Assembly (NCBI RefSeq): GCF_029867415.1
Contig: NC_081180.1
Location: 239,819,088-239,883,087 of the forward strand
Length of the DNA: 64,000 nucleotides
Reading direction: 5' to 3'
Origin: Vicia villosa
Taxonomy: Eukaryota > Streptophyta > Magnoliopsida > Fabales > Fabaceae
In this document: positions 38,198 to 49,499 of the stretch, in pieces
Layout of the letters: each line of letters begins with the position of its first letter
Numbering within the stretch: position 1 is the stretch's first letter
Program-made: the position numbers and the translations under genes
The notes under the pieces: generated by a model
The model's input: only the letters and a program-made list of their open reading frames with translations
Databases searched by the model: none
What the model was told of the DNA's origin: nothing

Positions 38198-38209
38198 GCT
38201 CTGATACCA
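38198..38209 (-). promoter_or_regulatory. Cassandra primer binding site
   Basis: The minus strand reads TGGTATCAGAGC, a perfect tRNA-Met-type primer site, 2 bp from the right LTR. Confidence 0.85.
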
Positions 38210-38211
38210 TT

Positions 38212-38599
38212 TGTAATGCCCATGCTGCTTTAAGGATTATCGGCTGACCCCATAAACTAATACGGGTCTTTTTGAGAATGTTCTGTAGTCACTCACATGC
38301 ATTCTAGAAAACTTTCCATAAGGTTACCCATCCAAATACTACTCTAAGTTAAACTGTGGAGTTCTTATCTGTTAGGCTACCAAAAAGAAGATGCAACTAG
38401 CTGGTATTGGTAGTACCAATCAATCCTTATAAGCCATCCTTCAACTATGTAATCCCTTATTTGCACAACCTTAGGATCCCTCTCATATTGATGAGATTTC
38501 GGCTACCACTCCTTGTCCTCTTCGACCTTGGAAGTGTCTCATTGTAATGCCTCGTGCACCGATAACCACTCCTTGCCCTCGTTGGCCTCAGGTGTTACA
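38212..38599 (-). repeat. Cassandra 5' LTR (right)
   Basis: The uninterrupted 388-bp copy has its 5S-like block at 38311-38369. A few bases of the block are missing compared with the left copy (AAGTTAAACTG versus AAGTCAAGCACGCTTAACTG). Confidence 0.85.
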
Positions 38600-39934
38600 A
38601 TATGCGTTTATGCATTATGTTGGGTCAATCGTGGTCTATCCTTGCCTTCAAAGGGTAAGATATTTATAGAAGCTCGTGGGCGTAAAGTTTACAAAACCTT
38701 AAGAGGTGGTAACCACTCCTCCTTGGCTGCGGAATAATATTGACTACCTATTTTTTAAGGAGTCATGATATGACTCCGTTCATGTGAGTAATGAAGGGAT
38801 AAGATTATTTTACATGTCTACCCTGAAGACGAGCTCCCCGTGTCATATAAATATAGCACCCAAGCAATTCTTCATGAGGTGGGGACCCATGTGTCACCCT
38901 ATTTAGGACTCTCACAAATATATCACTCCATAGTCCCTCAAGAATGATGACTTTTAAAGGGAGAAATGTTTTCAGGCTTCTTTCGATTTATGCTTTGTGG
39001 TTAGGGGCGAGTCCCTCATTTGAAGTTAGTTTTATTGATGGGAGGCGAGTTCCTTAGCTTGGGGGCGAGTGACTCAACTGAAGGAGACTCCTTTTAAGGG
39101 TGGCGAGTCCCTTAGCTTGGGTCGAGTCCCTCAAATGAATTTGACTCCTTCGATGGGAGGCACGTCCCTCAGGTTGGGATGAGTCATCCCCTCCTTGTCA
39201 AATTTCTACTAAATAGCCTAAATGTCATTTAGGAATGTCAAGCATCAATCACTCAGATGGACACACATGATTTTATTTAATGTAAGCAATGATGATTTAT
39301 TCTCGAGATGCTAAACATGAACGAAACATGATGGAAATATGTTGAGTGTTGCACTCCAAAATTTAAGATCATGTCAATCAATGATTGATAGTTATTAACA
39401 ACAAAGTAGTTTAAAAATAATTAAAAGTAGTTACTTTAATATAAAGTTTTATCAAGGATGAACATTTTTTTAGAAACATGATAATATCACATGGAATGCA
39501 AAATAGTCCTCCATTCAAGAACAAATTAAGTTCCTTCCGATTTATTAAAAATATTGTGTGTCTCGAAATTCGACATGACGAGGGGTAACAGTCAGACCCT
39601 AAAAAGACATGTGAATAAAGGCATCAGTTAATAAAAATGATAAATTTATATAGATATATTGCACGCCATAATCTATATGTATATTAATAAAACAATAGAG
39701 AAGGAATTGAAAATCACAGCAAATATTAATATCTACCTCAATATAGATGTGTAGTGGTGAGAATTGAGACTTGAGAGAGAGATCATTAACTAGAGATTAA
39801 GCTGAATAGAATTCATGTAGTTTTTGAAAGATATAAAGTAAAAGAAAACCTTGCATCCCTTCATCAACTCGAACTACAACAAAATTTCCATGGTAAAAAA
39901 TTGAACGAAGAGTTGGTGAATCAATTCTAATCTC
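38600..39934. other. non-coding, with GCGAGTCCCT-type repeats
   Basis: No gene is visible. At 39004-39190 there are about six degenerate direct copies of a unit around GGCGAGTCCCTTAGCTTGGG, spaced 25-60 bp. The block may be part of an old retroelement. Confidence 0.5.
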
Positions 39935-40615
39935 TTACAAGTCCTGACATCCAACGATTGTCAATTTTCTAAAATGTTTATTTTGTTTAGCAGATAAGAT
40001 CATTTTATTAATCATAGAGAAATGAATTAAATCAATAGTTTGAATCATTTTATAATTCTCAATAAACACATTAAACACATCTTCAGTTATATCGAGGTTA
40101 CATAGATTTAATTTTTGCAGAAATTGTAATCCACTTGGAACCACTAGTAATTGGATTACACAATTAACGAATTTTAGTGTTTTTAACTTTTTGTAGTGCG
40201 TTTAATACACTAAATTCTATTGTAAAACATGATTGGAGAAAATGCAATTCAAGATCTTTTAATTTTTTTTTAATGCATATTTGTAACAATCTCCTAATAT
40301 AATTAATATGTAAATGAAATATTTTAAATTCACCACCTTTCTGCGAATTGAATACATGGTCAATTATTGTTGTCAATTTCAGTTGATGGTATTGTAAATA
40401 AAAATCTATACAAAACAATAAACAACGATTATAACACCAAGATCTTTTGTACTTATAGTGGACAAAACTGACGCAACTGCATTTTTGATAAACAAGAGAG
40501 CTAAAATAGATTGAATGAAATCCTCTAGAAAATTATTATATGATTGATTTTGATTTTCAAAAATGACCATTACTAATAAGACTAAAGAAAATATTGATAA
40601 AAAAAATATGAACAA
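39935..40615 (-). pseudogene. F-box/LRR-type protein fragment, frameshifted
   Basis: Three overlapping or adjacent minus-strand frames form one decayed gene. The first (40406-40615) has FLEDFIQSILALLFIKNAVASVL, close to the F-box pattern LPxxIIxxILSLLPIKDAVxTSVLS. The second (40164-40418) has LHINYIRRLLQICIKKKLKD, and the third (39935-40144) has GLQFLQKLNLCNLDITEDVF. Both resemble the leucine-rich part of plant F-box/LRR/FBD proteins, which recruit substrates to SCF ubiquitin ligases. The frame shifts between the first and second (near 40410) and between the second and third (near 40165). No FBD domain is seen at the end. The family assignment rests on pattern only. Confidence 0.6.
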
Positions 40616-41183
40616 TCTAGGAGTGTTGAATTTTATAGACTAGAATTAAATTGAAGAAATGAGAAGATCATGTTTCTTATAATTAGTGTTTAAAACAACG
40701 ATATTTATTTTTACTTAGGATATTTAATTATTTGGAATATTCTAGGAATATTGATTATTAGAAAAATATTAATTTTTTTGGTTTGAGAAGGAAATAAAAA
40801 TCTCACTATCATTATTTGGTCAAGATTCTTAATTTTTTTTAGCTAATGATTTCTAGATTCATGAATATTAAGCGGATTTCACCATATTTTGTAACTATTT
40901 TAAAAAATTAATATTGCCAACAAAATAAATATTTATAAATTAGCTAAAGTTATCCTTTTTTTGAAATTATTAAAAATATTAATTTTAATCTTTAAATGAA
41001 AATGTATTTAATTATTATTTAAACAAGAATTTTTAATAAAAAAATACACAAGAATAAACCAATCCAAATAATAAATAAATGATTAATTAATTAAAAAAGC
41101 CATTTAATTGGGCTGATATTGTTGACCATGTAAAATTATGAACATAAAGAGCCAATATAAATAAAAGCAAATTTATATAAAAA
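40616..41183. other. AT-rich intergenic
   Basis: I see no gene, repeat or RNA here. Confidence 0.5.
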
Positions 41184-41192
41184 TAAATAAAA

Positions 41193-41375
41193 GGATAAAG
41201 CTAACATGTGCCCCAAGGACACATGTTAAGAAACCTAAATATAGTAAATTTGTATTGGAAAACTCAATAAACACATTAATTACAAATTTTTTATAAAAAC
41301 AATGCACAATTTCTAAATAAAAATTTCATATTTAGTTCTTAACATGTGCTCTTAGGGCACATGTTAGCATGACCC
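41193..41375. mobile_element. MITE of Mutator type (9-bp duplication)
   Basis: The 183-bp element is flanked by the perfect 9-bp repeat TAAATAAAA (41184-41192 and 41376-41384). Its ends are GGATAAAGCTAACATGTG and CACATGTTAGCATGACCC. These inverted repeats extend to about 50 bp per side with a few mismatches and include a second inner palindrome ACATGTGCCC/CACATGTT. A 9-bp duplication with long inverted repeats points to the Mutator superfamily. No coding. Confidence 0.85.
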
Positions 41376-41384
41376 TAAATAAAA

Positions 41385-42160
41385 TATAAAAAATAAGAAA
41401 GGTAATAAGTGATGTGACATTTGAATCTTAAATTAAAATTGTATTATACCTAGAGGTATTTGAGATTTGGTGTATAGCTGGTTAAATTTGTAGAGTCAAG
41501 ATACTAAAATCAATATCTTAGTGCTCAGTCTCTTTTCAAGTTTTAAGTTTTTCTCAAAGGGTAAAACTTCGTGCTTTAAAGAAGGATTTATTTGGATCAC
41601 AACGGTGTAGTATATTGGAATATTAGAACTTCATTATTTTCAATAATGAAGTGGGAGATATTAATGAAATGGTGTTTAAAATCAAGATGCATTTATGTGG
41701 TAACTCCAAACTGATTCTAATCGATTAAATTATAATTTTTATAAGTGGTGTAAATATCCTTTTGAATATATTTGATGCTTCTTTTAGTTGGATTGCAGGT
41801 GTTTTCCTTTTTATATTCGAGTTCGACTCGAAATTTAAATATAAAGTTGTTTATAAAAAAATTAGTGTTTTTCTTATATTTTCTTTCTCAGTTATTTGAA
41901 TATATACTTTTGTCTAGTTTTGTTTTAATTTACCCATAAATTAGTTTTGGTATGAGAAAAGTGTTATAAGTACCATATATATGAGGTTGTTTTACATTTG
42001 ATAATAGAAACCATGATGCATGTACATTAATTGATTTAATCATTTAGTTTTCTTGATAATTCTAAGTTAATTGTTTTAATGATAGAAGGTATATGTGTTA
42101 TAAAAAATGTTACATGTTTATTGTGTTGTAATTGCCAGTAATCAATTTGCGGATATAACT
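41385..42160. other. AT-rich intergenic
   Basis: I see no supported feature here. Confidence 0.5.
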
Positions 42161-42164
42161 CTAA

Positions 42165-42571
42165 GGCTCTGTTTGGTAAGACATATTTTCGAGCTTATAG
42201 CTTATCTCTTATGTCTTATAAGTTCATATGATAATTTAGACCCGTTTGGTAATAGTCTTTTCATCACGAGCTTATAGCTTATTTTACTAGCTTATAGCTT
42301 ATTTTCCAGACGTTATTTCAAATAGCGTTTTAGCTTATGTCTTATAGCTTATTACTTTTTCTTCCTTTTTTATCCTTATTATTTCAATTAAAATCCATTT
42401 TTAACCCTTATAATTTAATTTAATTTAAAATAAAATAATTATATATTAAATATCTTTTATGTCATTTTACATTTATAAGTTAATTGAACCGTTAATTTTA
42501 CCAAACACTTCAATGAGCTTATAAGCTATCAGCTAACTTATCAGTCAACCGCTATTTTTACCAAACAGACC
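42165..42571. mobile_element. MITE with GGTCTGTTTGGTAA-type ends
   Basis: The 407-bp element has ends GGCTCTGTTTGGTAA and TTACCAAACAGACC, which are inverted repeats with one indel. The flanks CTAA (42161-42164 and 42572-42575) may be the duplication. The inside repeats GAGCTTATAGCTTATTTTACTAGCTTATAGC-like words in both orientations. A diverged relative lies at 16025-16500. The superfamily is uncertain. Confidence 0.65.
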
Positions 42572-42653
42572 CTAAATGTTATTTGTAACTATGGTTTCCA
42601 TTATACTGCATTTGTTTGATATTTGTTTATATATTTATTAAGATATTGAATAT

Positions 42654-42961
<308 letters not shown>

Positions 42962-43053
42962 ACATGGTATCATTCGCCTACTAATTCAATGTGCTTCCGC
43001 TCCGTCTTCTAGTTCCTTTCTCCTCTTCGTCTTCCTCGCGCTGCCGATGCAAC

Positions 43054-43998
43054 ATGGATTCATCTGAACCTGCAACTTCCGTGGGCAAAGAATCCACCCA
43101 AACGAAAGATTTCTCGTCAACCTTGGGTGCGTCCAAAGTTAACAATTCCTTTGGTCCCAAGCTCTCGATCAAACTCCAAGAAAACAATTATCTGCTATGG
43201 AATCAACAGGTTGAAGGAGTGATTCTCACTCAGAAGATGCACAAGATGGTGGTAAATCCGCAGATTCCTCAGAAGTTTCAATTGGATCAAGATCGTCTCA
43301 CAGGTACGATCTCCGCTGAATATGAATCGTGGCTTGTCCAATATCAAGCTGTCTTCATCTGGCTGCTATCCACGATTTCTGAATCAGTGTTACCTAGGGT
43401 TTTGGCTTGCAAGCATGCGTTTGAAGTTTGGGATAAAATTCATCAATACTTCAATGCTCAAATGAAGGACAGGGTTCGTCAGTTGCGTGTGGAGCTCAAG
43501 TCTACCAAGAAAGGGAAAAAGACTATCACTGAATTTGTGTTGAGGATCAAAGACATCGCTAACTCTCTGTTAGCTGTGGGTGACCTCATCACTGAGCAAG
43601 ATCAAATTGATTCAATCTTGAATGGACTCCCTAAGGAGTATAGTCCATTCGTTAAGCAGATGTATGCCTGCCCAATTACACCAACCTTATGTGAAGTTGA
43701 CGCTCTCCTATATGTGCAAGAGGCGCAATTAGAAAATTTTCTCCAAGAATTGGCTACCTCAAGTGTTGCTGTGAACATGGCTCAAACAAGTGAAGAAGCT
43801 GGGAGCTCCGGAGGAGCTTACTCAAGTAACAAGGGCTGTAACAATCGTTTCACGCGTGGTCGGGGCCGTGGCAGAGCCACCAATCCCACCTGCAATCGTC
43901 CTACATGTCAATTGTGTGGCAACTATGGGCATTCAGTCATGTCATGCTGGCATAGGTTTCACGAAAACTTTGAACCACCTACTGCTACCAATAATTAG
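43054..43998 (+). CDS. copia gag polyprotein part (about 314 aa)
   Basis: The frame is open from 42991. I take the ATG at 43054 (MDSSEPATSVGK) because it follows a leader and starts like other gag proteins. The capsid-like part has LQENNYLLWNQQVEGVILT, then ISESVLPRVLACKHAFEVWD and LRVELKSTKKGKKTITEFV (UBN2_3/gag type). A Gly/Arg-rich stretch (RGRGRGRA) leads to a CCHC knuckle, CQLCGNYGHSVMSC, and the ORF ends with TAG at 43996-43998. Pol follows 69 bp later in the same frame, separated by stops. The original was therefore probably one gag-pol frame. This is the only undamaged retroelement ORF of its size here. Confidence 0.8.
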   Translation: MDSSEPATSVGKESTQTKDFSSTLGASKVNNSFGPKLSIKLQENNYLLWNQQVEGVILTQKMHKMVVNPQIPQKFQLDQDRLTGTISAEYESWLVQYQAVFIWLLSTISESVLPRVLACKHAFEVWDKIHQYFNAQMKDRVRQLRVELKSTKKGKKTITEFVLRIKDIANSLLAVGDLITEQDQIDSILNGLPKEYSPFVKQMYACPITPTLCEVDALLYVQEAQLENFLQELATSSVAVNMAQTSEEAGSSGGAYSSNKGCNNRFTRGRGRGRATNPTCNRPTCQLCGNYGHSVMSCWHRFHENFEPPTATNN

Positions 43999-46900
43999 TC
44001 GAATCATCCAAGTTCTTCATGACAAGAGGCCATTAAAGGTGCTCCTTAAAGCTCTCAAACTGTAGCCATGATGGCCACCATGAACAAATCCTCTGCCTTC
44101 ACTCAGGAGTGTTCCTTGCCATCGGAGCTGGAATCTCAAGCCTGGTTCGCTGACTCAGGTGCCTCACATCACTTAACTCCTTATGAATTCTATTTGCATA
44201 ATAAAAAGCCTTATCTAGGATCTAATAGAGTGTTTGTGGGAAATGGTCAAACCTTAGAAATTCAATATGTTGGATCATCTCAGCTTTATTCAAAGAGATT
44301 TCCTAATCATAATCTTGTCCTTGCTAATATCTTACATGTGCCCCTTATCACTAGAAATCTCTTGTCTGTTTCGAAATTCTCTAATGATAATAATGTTAGC
44401 TTTGAGTTCCTGCCTGATAAGTGTTATATAAAATCTCAGGCTTCTAAACACATTCTAGTTGAAGGCACACTTGATGCAAGTGGACTCTATTGTTTTCCTC
44501 AACTATTGCATCAATTGAAGCAATCAGATTCACAATGTCAGAATAAAGCCTTGAGTACTCCTTTTGGTGTTAAAAGTTATGTTGCCTCTCCTATTAATTC
44601 TACTATTCATTGTAATTCTAGTAGTAAACAAGTTTGTGATACTAGTGTGCTCTGGCACAATAGGTTAGGGCATGCTAACTTCAATTCTGTTGCTCGAGTA
44701 CTCAAACTGTGTAATATCTCTGCTTCTAATAAAAATAGTTCATTTTGTTGTATTGCTTGTAATCTTGGTAAGGCACATAGAATCCATGCTCCCTTGACTG
44801 ATACTGTCTATTCCAATCCCTTTGATGTTGTATATACTGATTTGTGGGGTCCATCTCCCTTACCATCTAGCTCAGGTTACAGATACTATATTGCCTTTGT
44901 TGATGGCCATACTACCTGGCTATATTTACTCAAGGAAAAATCTGAAGCTTTACATGCATTCAAACTTTTTCATATGTTCGTTAAAACACGGTTTCTAACC
45001 ACCATAAAGGCTGTTTAGTCTGACTTTAGTGGAGAGTTCAGACCATTTACTAAATTTCTAACAGACTTGGGCATATCACATAGGCTTACTTGTCCTTATA
45101 CCTTTCATTAGAATGACACAGTTGAGAGGAAACACAGGCACATAGTTGAAATGGGACTAACCCTCTTGGCACATTCATCTCTCCCATTGACCCATTGGGA
45201 TCACAATTTCTCCACTACCACACACTTAATCAATAGACTGCCTACTCACACTTTGCTTAGGCACAGTTCACCTTTTTATGCTCTATATGGTTAACAACCA
45301 GACTATAGAACCTTAAAGGTCTTTGGTTGTTCATGTTTCCCATTACTAAGGCCTTACAACAAACATAAGCTTCAGTTCACAAGTCAAGAATATGTTTACT
45401 TAGGGGTGTCCACTCAATATAAAGGCTTCAAATGTCTTAGTAAAGATGGCAAGATATATGTCTCTAAAGATGTCACATTTAATGAATACACCTTTCCCTT
45501 TTCCACATTGTTCCCTACTGAAGTGACAAGTGAAAACAATTCTGCCTAGAGGTCAGTACCTTGTCCTAACATTACTTCTTCAGTACCTATGATAACTGCT
45601 CAACCTATTGTACCATTGCCTGCACCCTTGTCATACCCTAATTTTTGACCCCCCTGAGATGACATATCTTCAGGATTTTTCATCAGGTCAAGACAAGTAC
45701 CCAGAGCAGTCATTTCTCCATCTGGTACCCAATCGAGGATGCTCAAAGACAAGAAAGCTCAGGCAAAGGATCAATCAATACAAGGATTAGTCCCTAATAC
45801 AATCATGAGGCTCAAAGACTTCATTTTTCTCATTTATGATTGATTAGACATCCAGTCATATAAGTACAGGTTTACTCAGGTCGCCAGACTAGGGTTTTGA
45901 GCCTATCAAGGACTAAAATCAGGGATCACATTTGGGAAACCCTAAAAAACCTCAGAGGGTCATTCAAAGACATCAATCATCTTCAAATAACTCATATTAC
46001 AAGGTCTACTGGACATCACACTTCAATTCAAAGTCTACAGTCATTACTTTCACATGGTCGACAAATTAGGGTTTTTGACCTAATTCATCAAGATAGTTGA
46101 CTTCTGATCAGGGCATGAATCCAAAACTCAAGACATGATTCAAGGATCTCTACTACCTCCATATAATCCATTTATATCATCCATTTGTGGAGAAGATCTT
46201 ATTTCTACACAAAAGCCCAAAAATTCACTTTGTCAGGAAAAAGTCAACTGTGAAGGATCATCATTGACTTTTAAGGTTTTTGGTCAAAAAATGACTCTCA
46301 AAGATCAATATCATCAATATATGGATGTCAAAGTCATTTGGCCAAAGAAATCCAAAGAAATTCATCAAGGAGCGAAAAGTCGGGAATTAGGGTTTTTGAA
46401 GGCATGGTGAGATCTCAAAATTTCACCTACACAACTCAAAAAACTTCCAACATGAAAGTTGTAGATCTTGCAAAATAAAACAACATCTTACAAAGGAACT
46501 TTTTTCAAAAGATCAACCATTTATGAAGTTTTGGAAATTTTGAAGTTTAGGTCATAAACACTTAGAAATTTTTCTAAGTGTTTTAACCTAGTTTTCATCC
46601 AACTTTGGGCTCATTTTTCACAAATTTCCTAAATGATTCTGAAGAAGACATAAACTAATGATTTGAAGTAGATGTTTAGGGCTTTCCAAATTGTGTTCAA
46701 CCTTCTCCAAATTCAATTTGAGCTAGGAGTTATGCTTGTTCAAAGTTGGCCTCATGAAGTAAAATTATAGGTCATGGGCACTTTTGGACTTTGCAAATTT
46801 TGTGCAAATAACCTCTCTTATGGATGCTACACGACCCATAACACATCTGAAACCATGCCATGCATTCATTTTCACCATGCCATAAGGATTGAAGAAGATT

Positions 46901-47180
46901 CTAAAAACAAGAACATGTGATTATGTAATGATTACATTTGTGAATTTATGGCAAATTGATGAATCACCCAAGGAATCTTCTCACCAACCAATTAGAGCTC
47001 ATTTCTGGCTCAGAATTGTCCCCTAAGATCAAGCAAAATCGAGGGCTAGGGGATTGATCAAATGGAATCAAAATTCTCATCATTGCATAAGAGATATTTG
47101 CAAAATTCCTTCATGGCTAAGAAAGCAAATCAACTTCACTAAGGAAGCTCACTCCTCTGCAGCTATACTGATCCATTTGC

Positions 47181-47190
47181 CTATAAATAC
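47181..47190 (+). promoter_or_regulatory. TATA box of the giant LTR
   Basis: CTATAAATAC followed by AGATGCATTCCTC fits a plant LTR promoter, with transcription expected to start about 30 bp downstream (near 47215). That would make U3 about 1.6 kb and leave about 4.5 kb for R and U5. Inferred from sequence only. Confidence 0.5.
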
Positions 47191-48137
47191 AGATGCATTC
47201 CTCATTCAAAAACACACCAAAGCAACCATATTACTTGCTTTCTCTTTCTCTCCTCTTGTTCATTGTTTTTCAAAGTTCTTTGGCAAGAAGAATCGATTTC
47301 TTCAAACCAAAGCTTATCTTTGGGAAGTGAGCATTCTAACATCTCAAGGGAGGTCTTTTGAGGTGATCCAAGCACCTGGATCACTTCTGTAGGTGGAGGA
47401 ACACCATTGTTGCTCTCACTTTGGAGCATTTGCAGTTGGAGGTCCATGGAGTGATTCAGAAGGTTTCAGGGCAAGCCAATCATCCAGACACACTCCTCAG
47501 GTCATAGTGAAGCTAACCAGATGGCTGCAGCTCATCTGTAACTCAGGATTCAACAACCTCCATGTCCACTTGAAGCTCAAATCGAGGGAGGTCCATAGAA
47601 CAATTCAGAAGGATTCAGGCTACAATAAGCATCCAGTTAGCATCATTGAGTCTCAGGGAAGCTATTGAGATCATTCATTCAAACCCAGGTGCTCTCAATC
47701 ATCCTCACGATCTCCATTTTCAGAGGTAAGTTTCTGAACTTCACCTCTCTAATTTAAGTACCTTTTGTGAAATAGCTCGATTCTATTTTGTTCAGCATCA
47801 TCAGAGGATTGAAAACCCTCTATCATCATCCATTTATCTTTCAGTATAGTCATTTAATTTGATTTTGAAATTTTAGGGTTCTTCACGATTTCTGATAAAT
47901 TAGTTAGATGTAGTTAATGATAGTTCATGTTAGTTACATATTTAGAATCGTGAGTGAAATTAGAGCAAGTTTCGTGTTTACATCATGACAAATGGTTGAG
48001 AAACGAGTGAGTTCAGAAATCCAAAAATGGAGAGCTTGAGGTTGAAGACGAAGATGGTGGTGGCGCGCAAATTTGAATTCTCAGGGCAGGGTTTATTTTA
48101 TTTTGAATGGTATGCGTTTTATTAACGACTAAACAAC

Positions 48138-48219
48138 TTGCCCTAGTGGCCACACATGCGCCCTTAGTATCATCATGCCACAAGTCTGGGGTTCGAATCC
48201 CCCTCGCCCCAGACTTTTT
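48138..48219 (+). ncRNA. tRNA-like Pol III unit 1 (pseudo-tRNA)
   Basis: TTGCCCTAGTGGCCAC resembles a D-arm/box A region. GGTTCGAATCC (48190-48200), inside a paired stem CTGGGGTTCG...CCCCC, is a textbook T-arm/box B. A TTTTT run at 48215-48219 could end Pol III transcription. The acceptor stem and anticodon arm cannot be folded into a proper tRNA, so this is tRNA-like, not a tRNA gene. Confidence 0.5.
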
Positions 48220-48297
48220 CATCCTTTTATTTTTTTCAGATTTTTCTAACTTGCTTTAAAACAAAACCAAATGCGCGCGTGTTATAGTCACCAACTG

Positions 48298-48385
48298 GCG
48301 TTTGGCTCAGTGGTATTGTTTTGAGTGTGTGGCTATAAGGGCGTGAGTTCAAGCCTTGCTAGGACCAAAACCTTTTTTTTTATCA
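48298..48385 (+). ncRNA. tRNA-like Pol III unit 2 (pseudo-tRNA)
   Basis: Box A-like TGGCTCAGTGG (48303-48313) and box B-like GAGTTCAAGCC (48345-48355) are about 31 bp apart, as in tRNA genes. They are followed by a T run at 48373-48381. It lies about 80 bp after unit 1. A full cloverleaf is not evident. Confidence 0.5.
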
Positions 48386-48944
48386 CTTTTCTAACTTAAT
48401 TCCTTTACAACTTTAACCAATTATTTAACTTATCAAATTAATTCATTTTGACTTCATTTTTTAAACACTTGTTGATTAATATATATATTTTATAAATAAT
48501 CAAAAAAATCATAAAAATATTATTTATTTCATGTATTTTAATTAGGTTTAAAATAGTATGTTTTAAATGTTTTCTTAAATACTTTAAAATATATATATTC
48601 ATTTTGTTTTAACCTAATTACTTTGTGAATAATGTTATGATAAAAACCCTATTTATTTAGGTCTTAATTAGGTATAGATTTCATCTTTGCCTTAATTAAG
48701 TTGACTTTTGTCAATCTACAAAATTGTTTTCAATCTCCGATTAAACAGACGATTAAGGTTTTCAAACAACAAAACCTTATATCATTTCAATCTTTTCTTC
48801 AACTGTTTTCATAAACAGTAAATCATTTTTAAGTGGGCCTCTAATAGAGTGTAAGTCCCAAAAACCTTCTCTTCTTAGCTTGTTTTCAAAACTATATTTT
48901 CAAAATCTTCTTTCTGTTTTCAAAACATTCTTCTGGTATTTGAA

Positions 48945-49425
48945 GGGCATTATTCCCGGTGAAACTCTTCAGATACCTATGTGACCTTTGTCCATCTTCA
49001 CTTCTTCTGTTTTCAAAAACCATTAACTGTTTATCATATACATTCAACTGTTATCAACAAAAACAACAAAAATTACTGTTGAGGCTCTATACATACTTCT
49101 TCAATGGCCTCCACTCCATCCAGGTTAGGCTTTACAAGCTTTCAATTTACAGTCTTTATTTAAATTACTGTCAAATATAAACTGTGCATATATTAGTTTA
49201 GAACTGCGTTTGAGTATAAACCTTAGGACAGTTAAACTATATATATATTATAGGAATATGACCTAGGATTGAGAATGTCTTCCCGGTGAAGGCTCTTTCC
49301 TAATTAGAGATCTGTAGTTCAAACCCCCAAGATGAATTATTCCCGGTGAAACATCTTGGCAAAAACCTTAGAATCCAAATATAGGACACATCCACCCAAA
49401 GAGGAATTATTCCCGGTGAAACCTC
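48945..49425 (+). repeat. dispersed copies of ATTATTCCCGGTGAAAC
   Basis: Four copies near 48947, 49278 (shortened), 49335 and 49405, usually followed by CTCTT or ATCTT. The spacing is irregular. Part of the giant LTR. Confidence 0.75.
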
Positions 49426-49499
49426 TTACCCATTTGCTTAGAGCCAAAATAAGTTCAAAGCTACATAAGCTTTCTCTTGTGCTATAACAAGGACCCTCG

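Larger units (their letters stand above)
36608..38599 (-). mobile_element. Cassandra-type TRIM retrotransposon (5S rRNA-like LTRs)
   Basis: Two LTRs both start TGTAATGCCC and end GTGTTACA: 36608-38140 (396 bp without the nested insertion) and 38212-38599 (388 bp). Only 71 bp separate them, and no protein is encoded. The primer site next to the right LTR (38198-38209, minus strand TGGTATCAGAGC) fixes the orientation as minus. Both LTRs contain a block matching the 3' half of plant 5S rRNA on the minus strand, for example GGTCACCCATCC and AGCACGCTTAACTG. A 5S-like Pol III region inside the LTR of a very small element is the hallmark of Cassandra. The flanks TTATG (36603-36607) and ATATG (38600-38604) fit a slightly diverged duplication. 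Confidence 0.87.

Noticed and set aside
48013..48222. Minus-strand ORF with SGARGIRTPDL
   Set aside because: It is the reverse strand of the tRNA-like T-arm region in the giant LTR. This phrase is a known spurious translation of tRNA-like DNA.
48138..48385. True tRNA genes
   Set aside because: Box A and box B are present, but no proper acceptor stem or anticodon arm can be drawn by eye.
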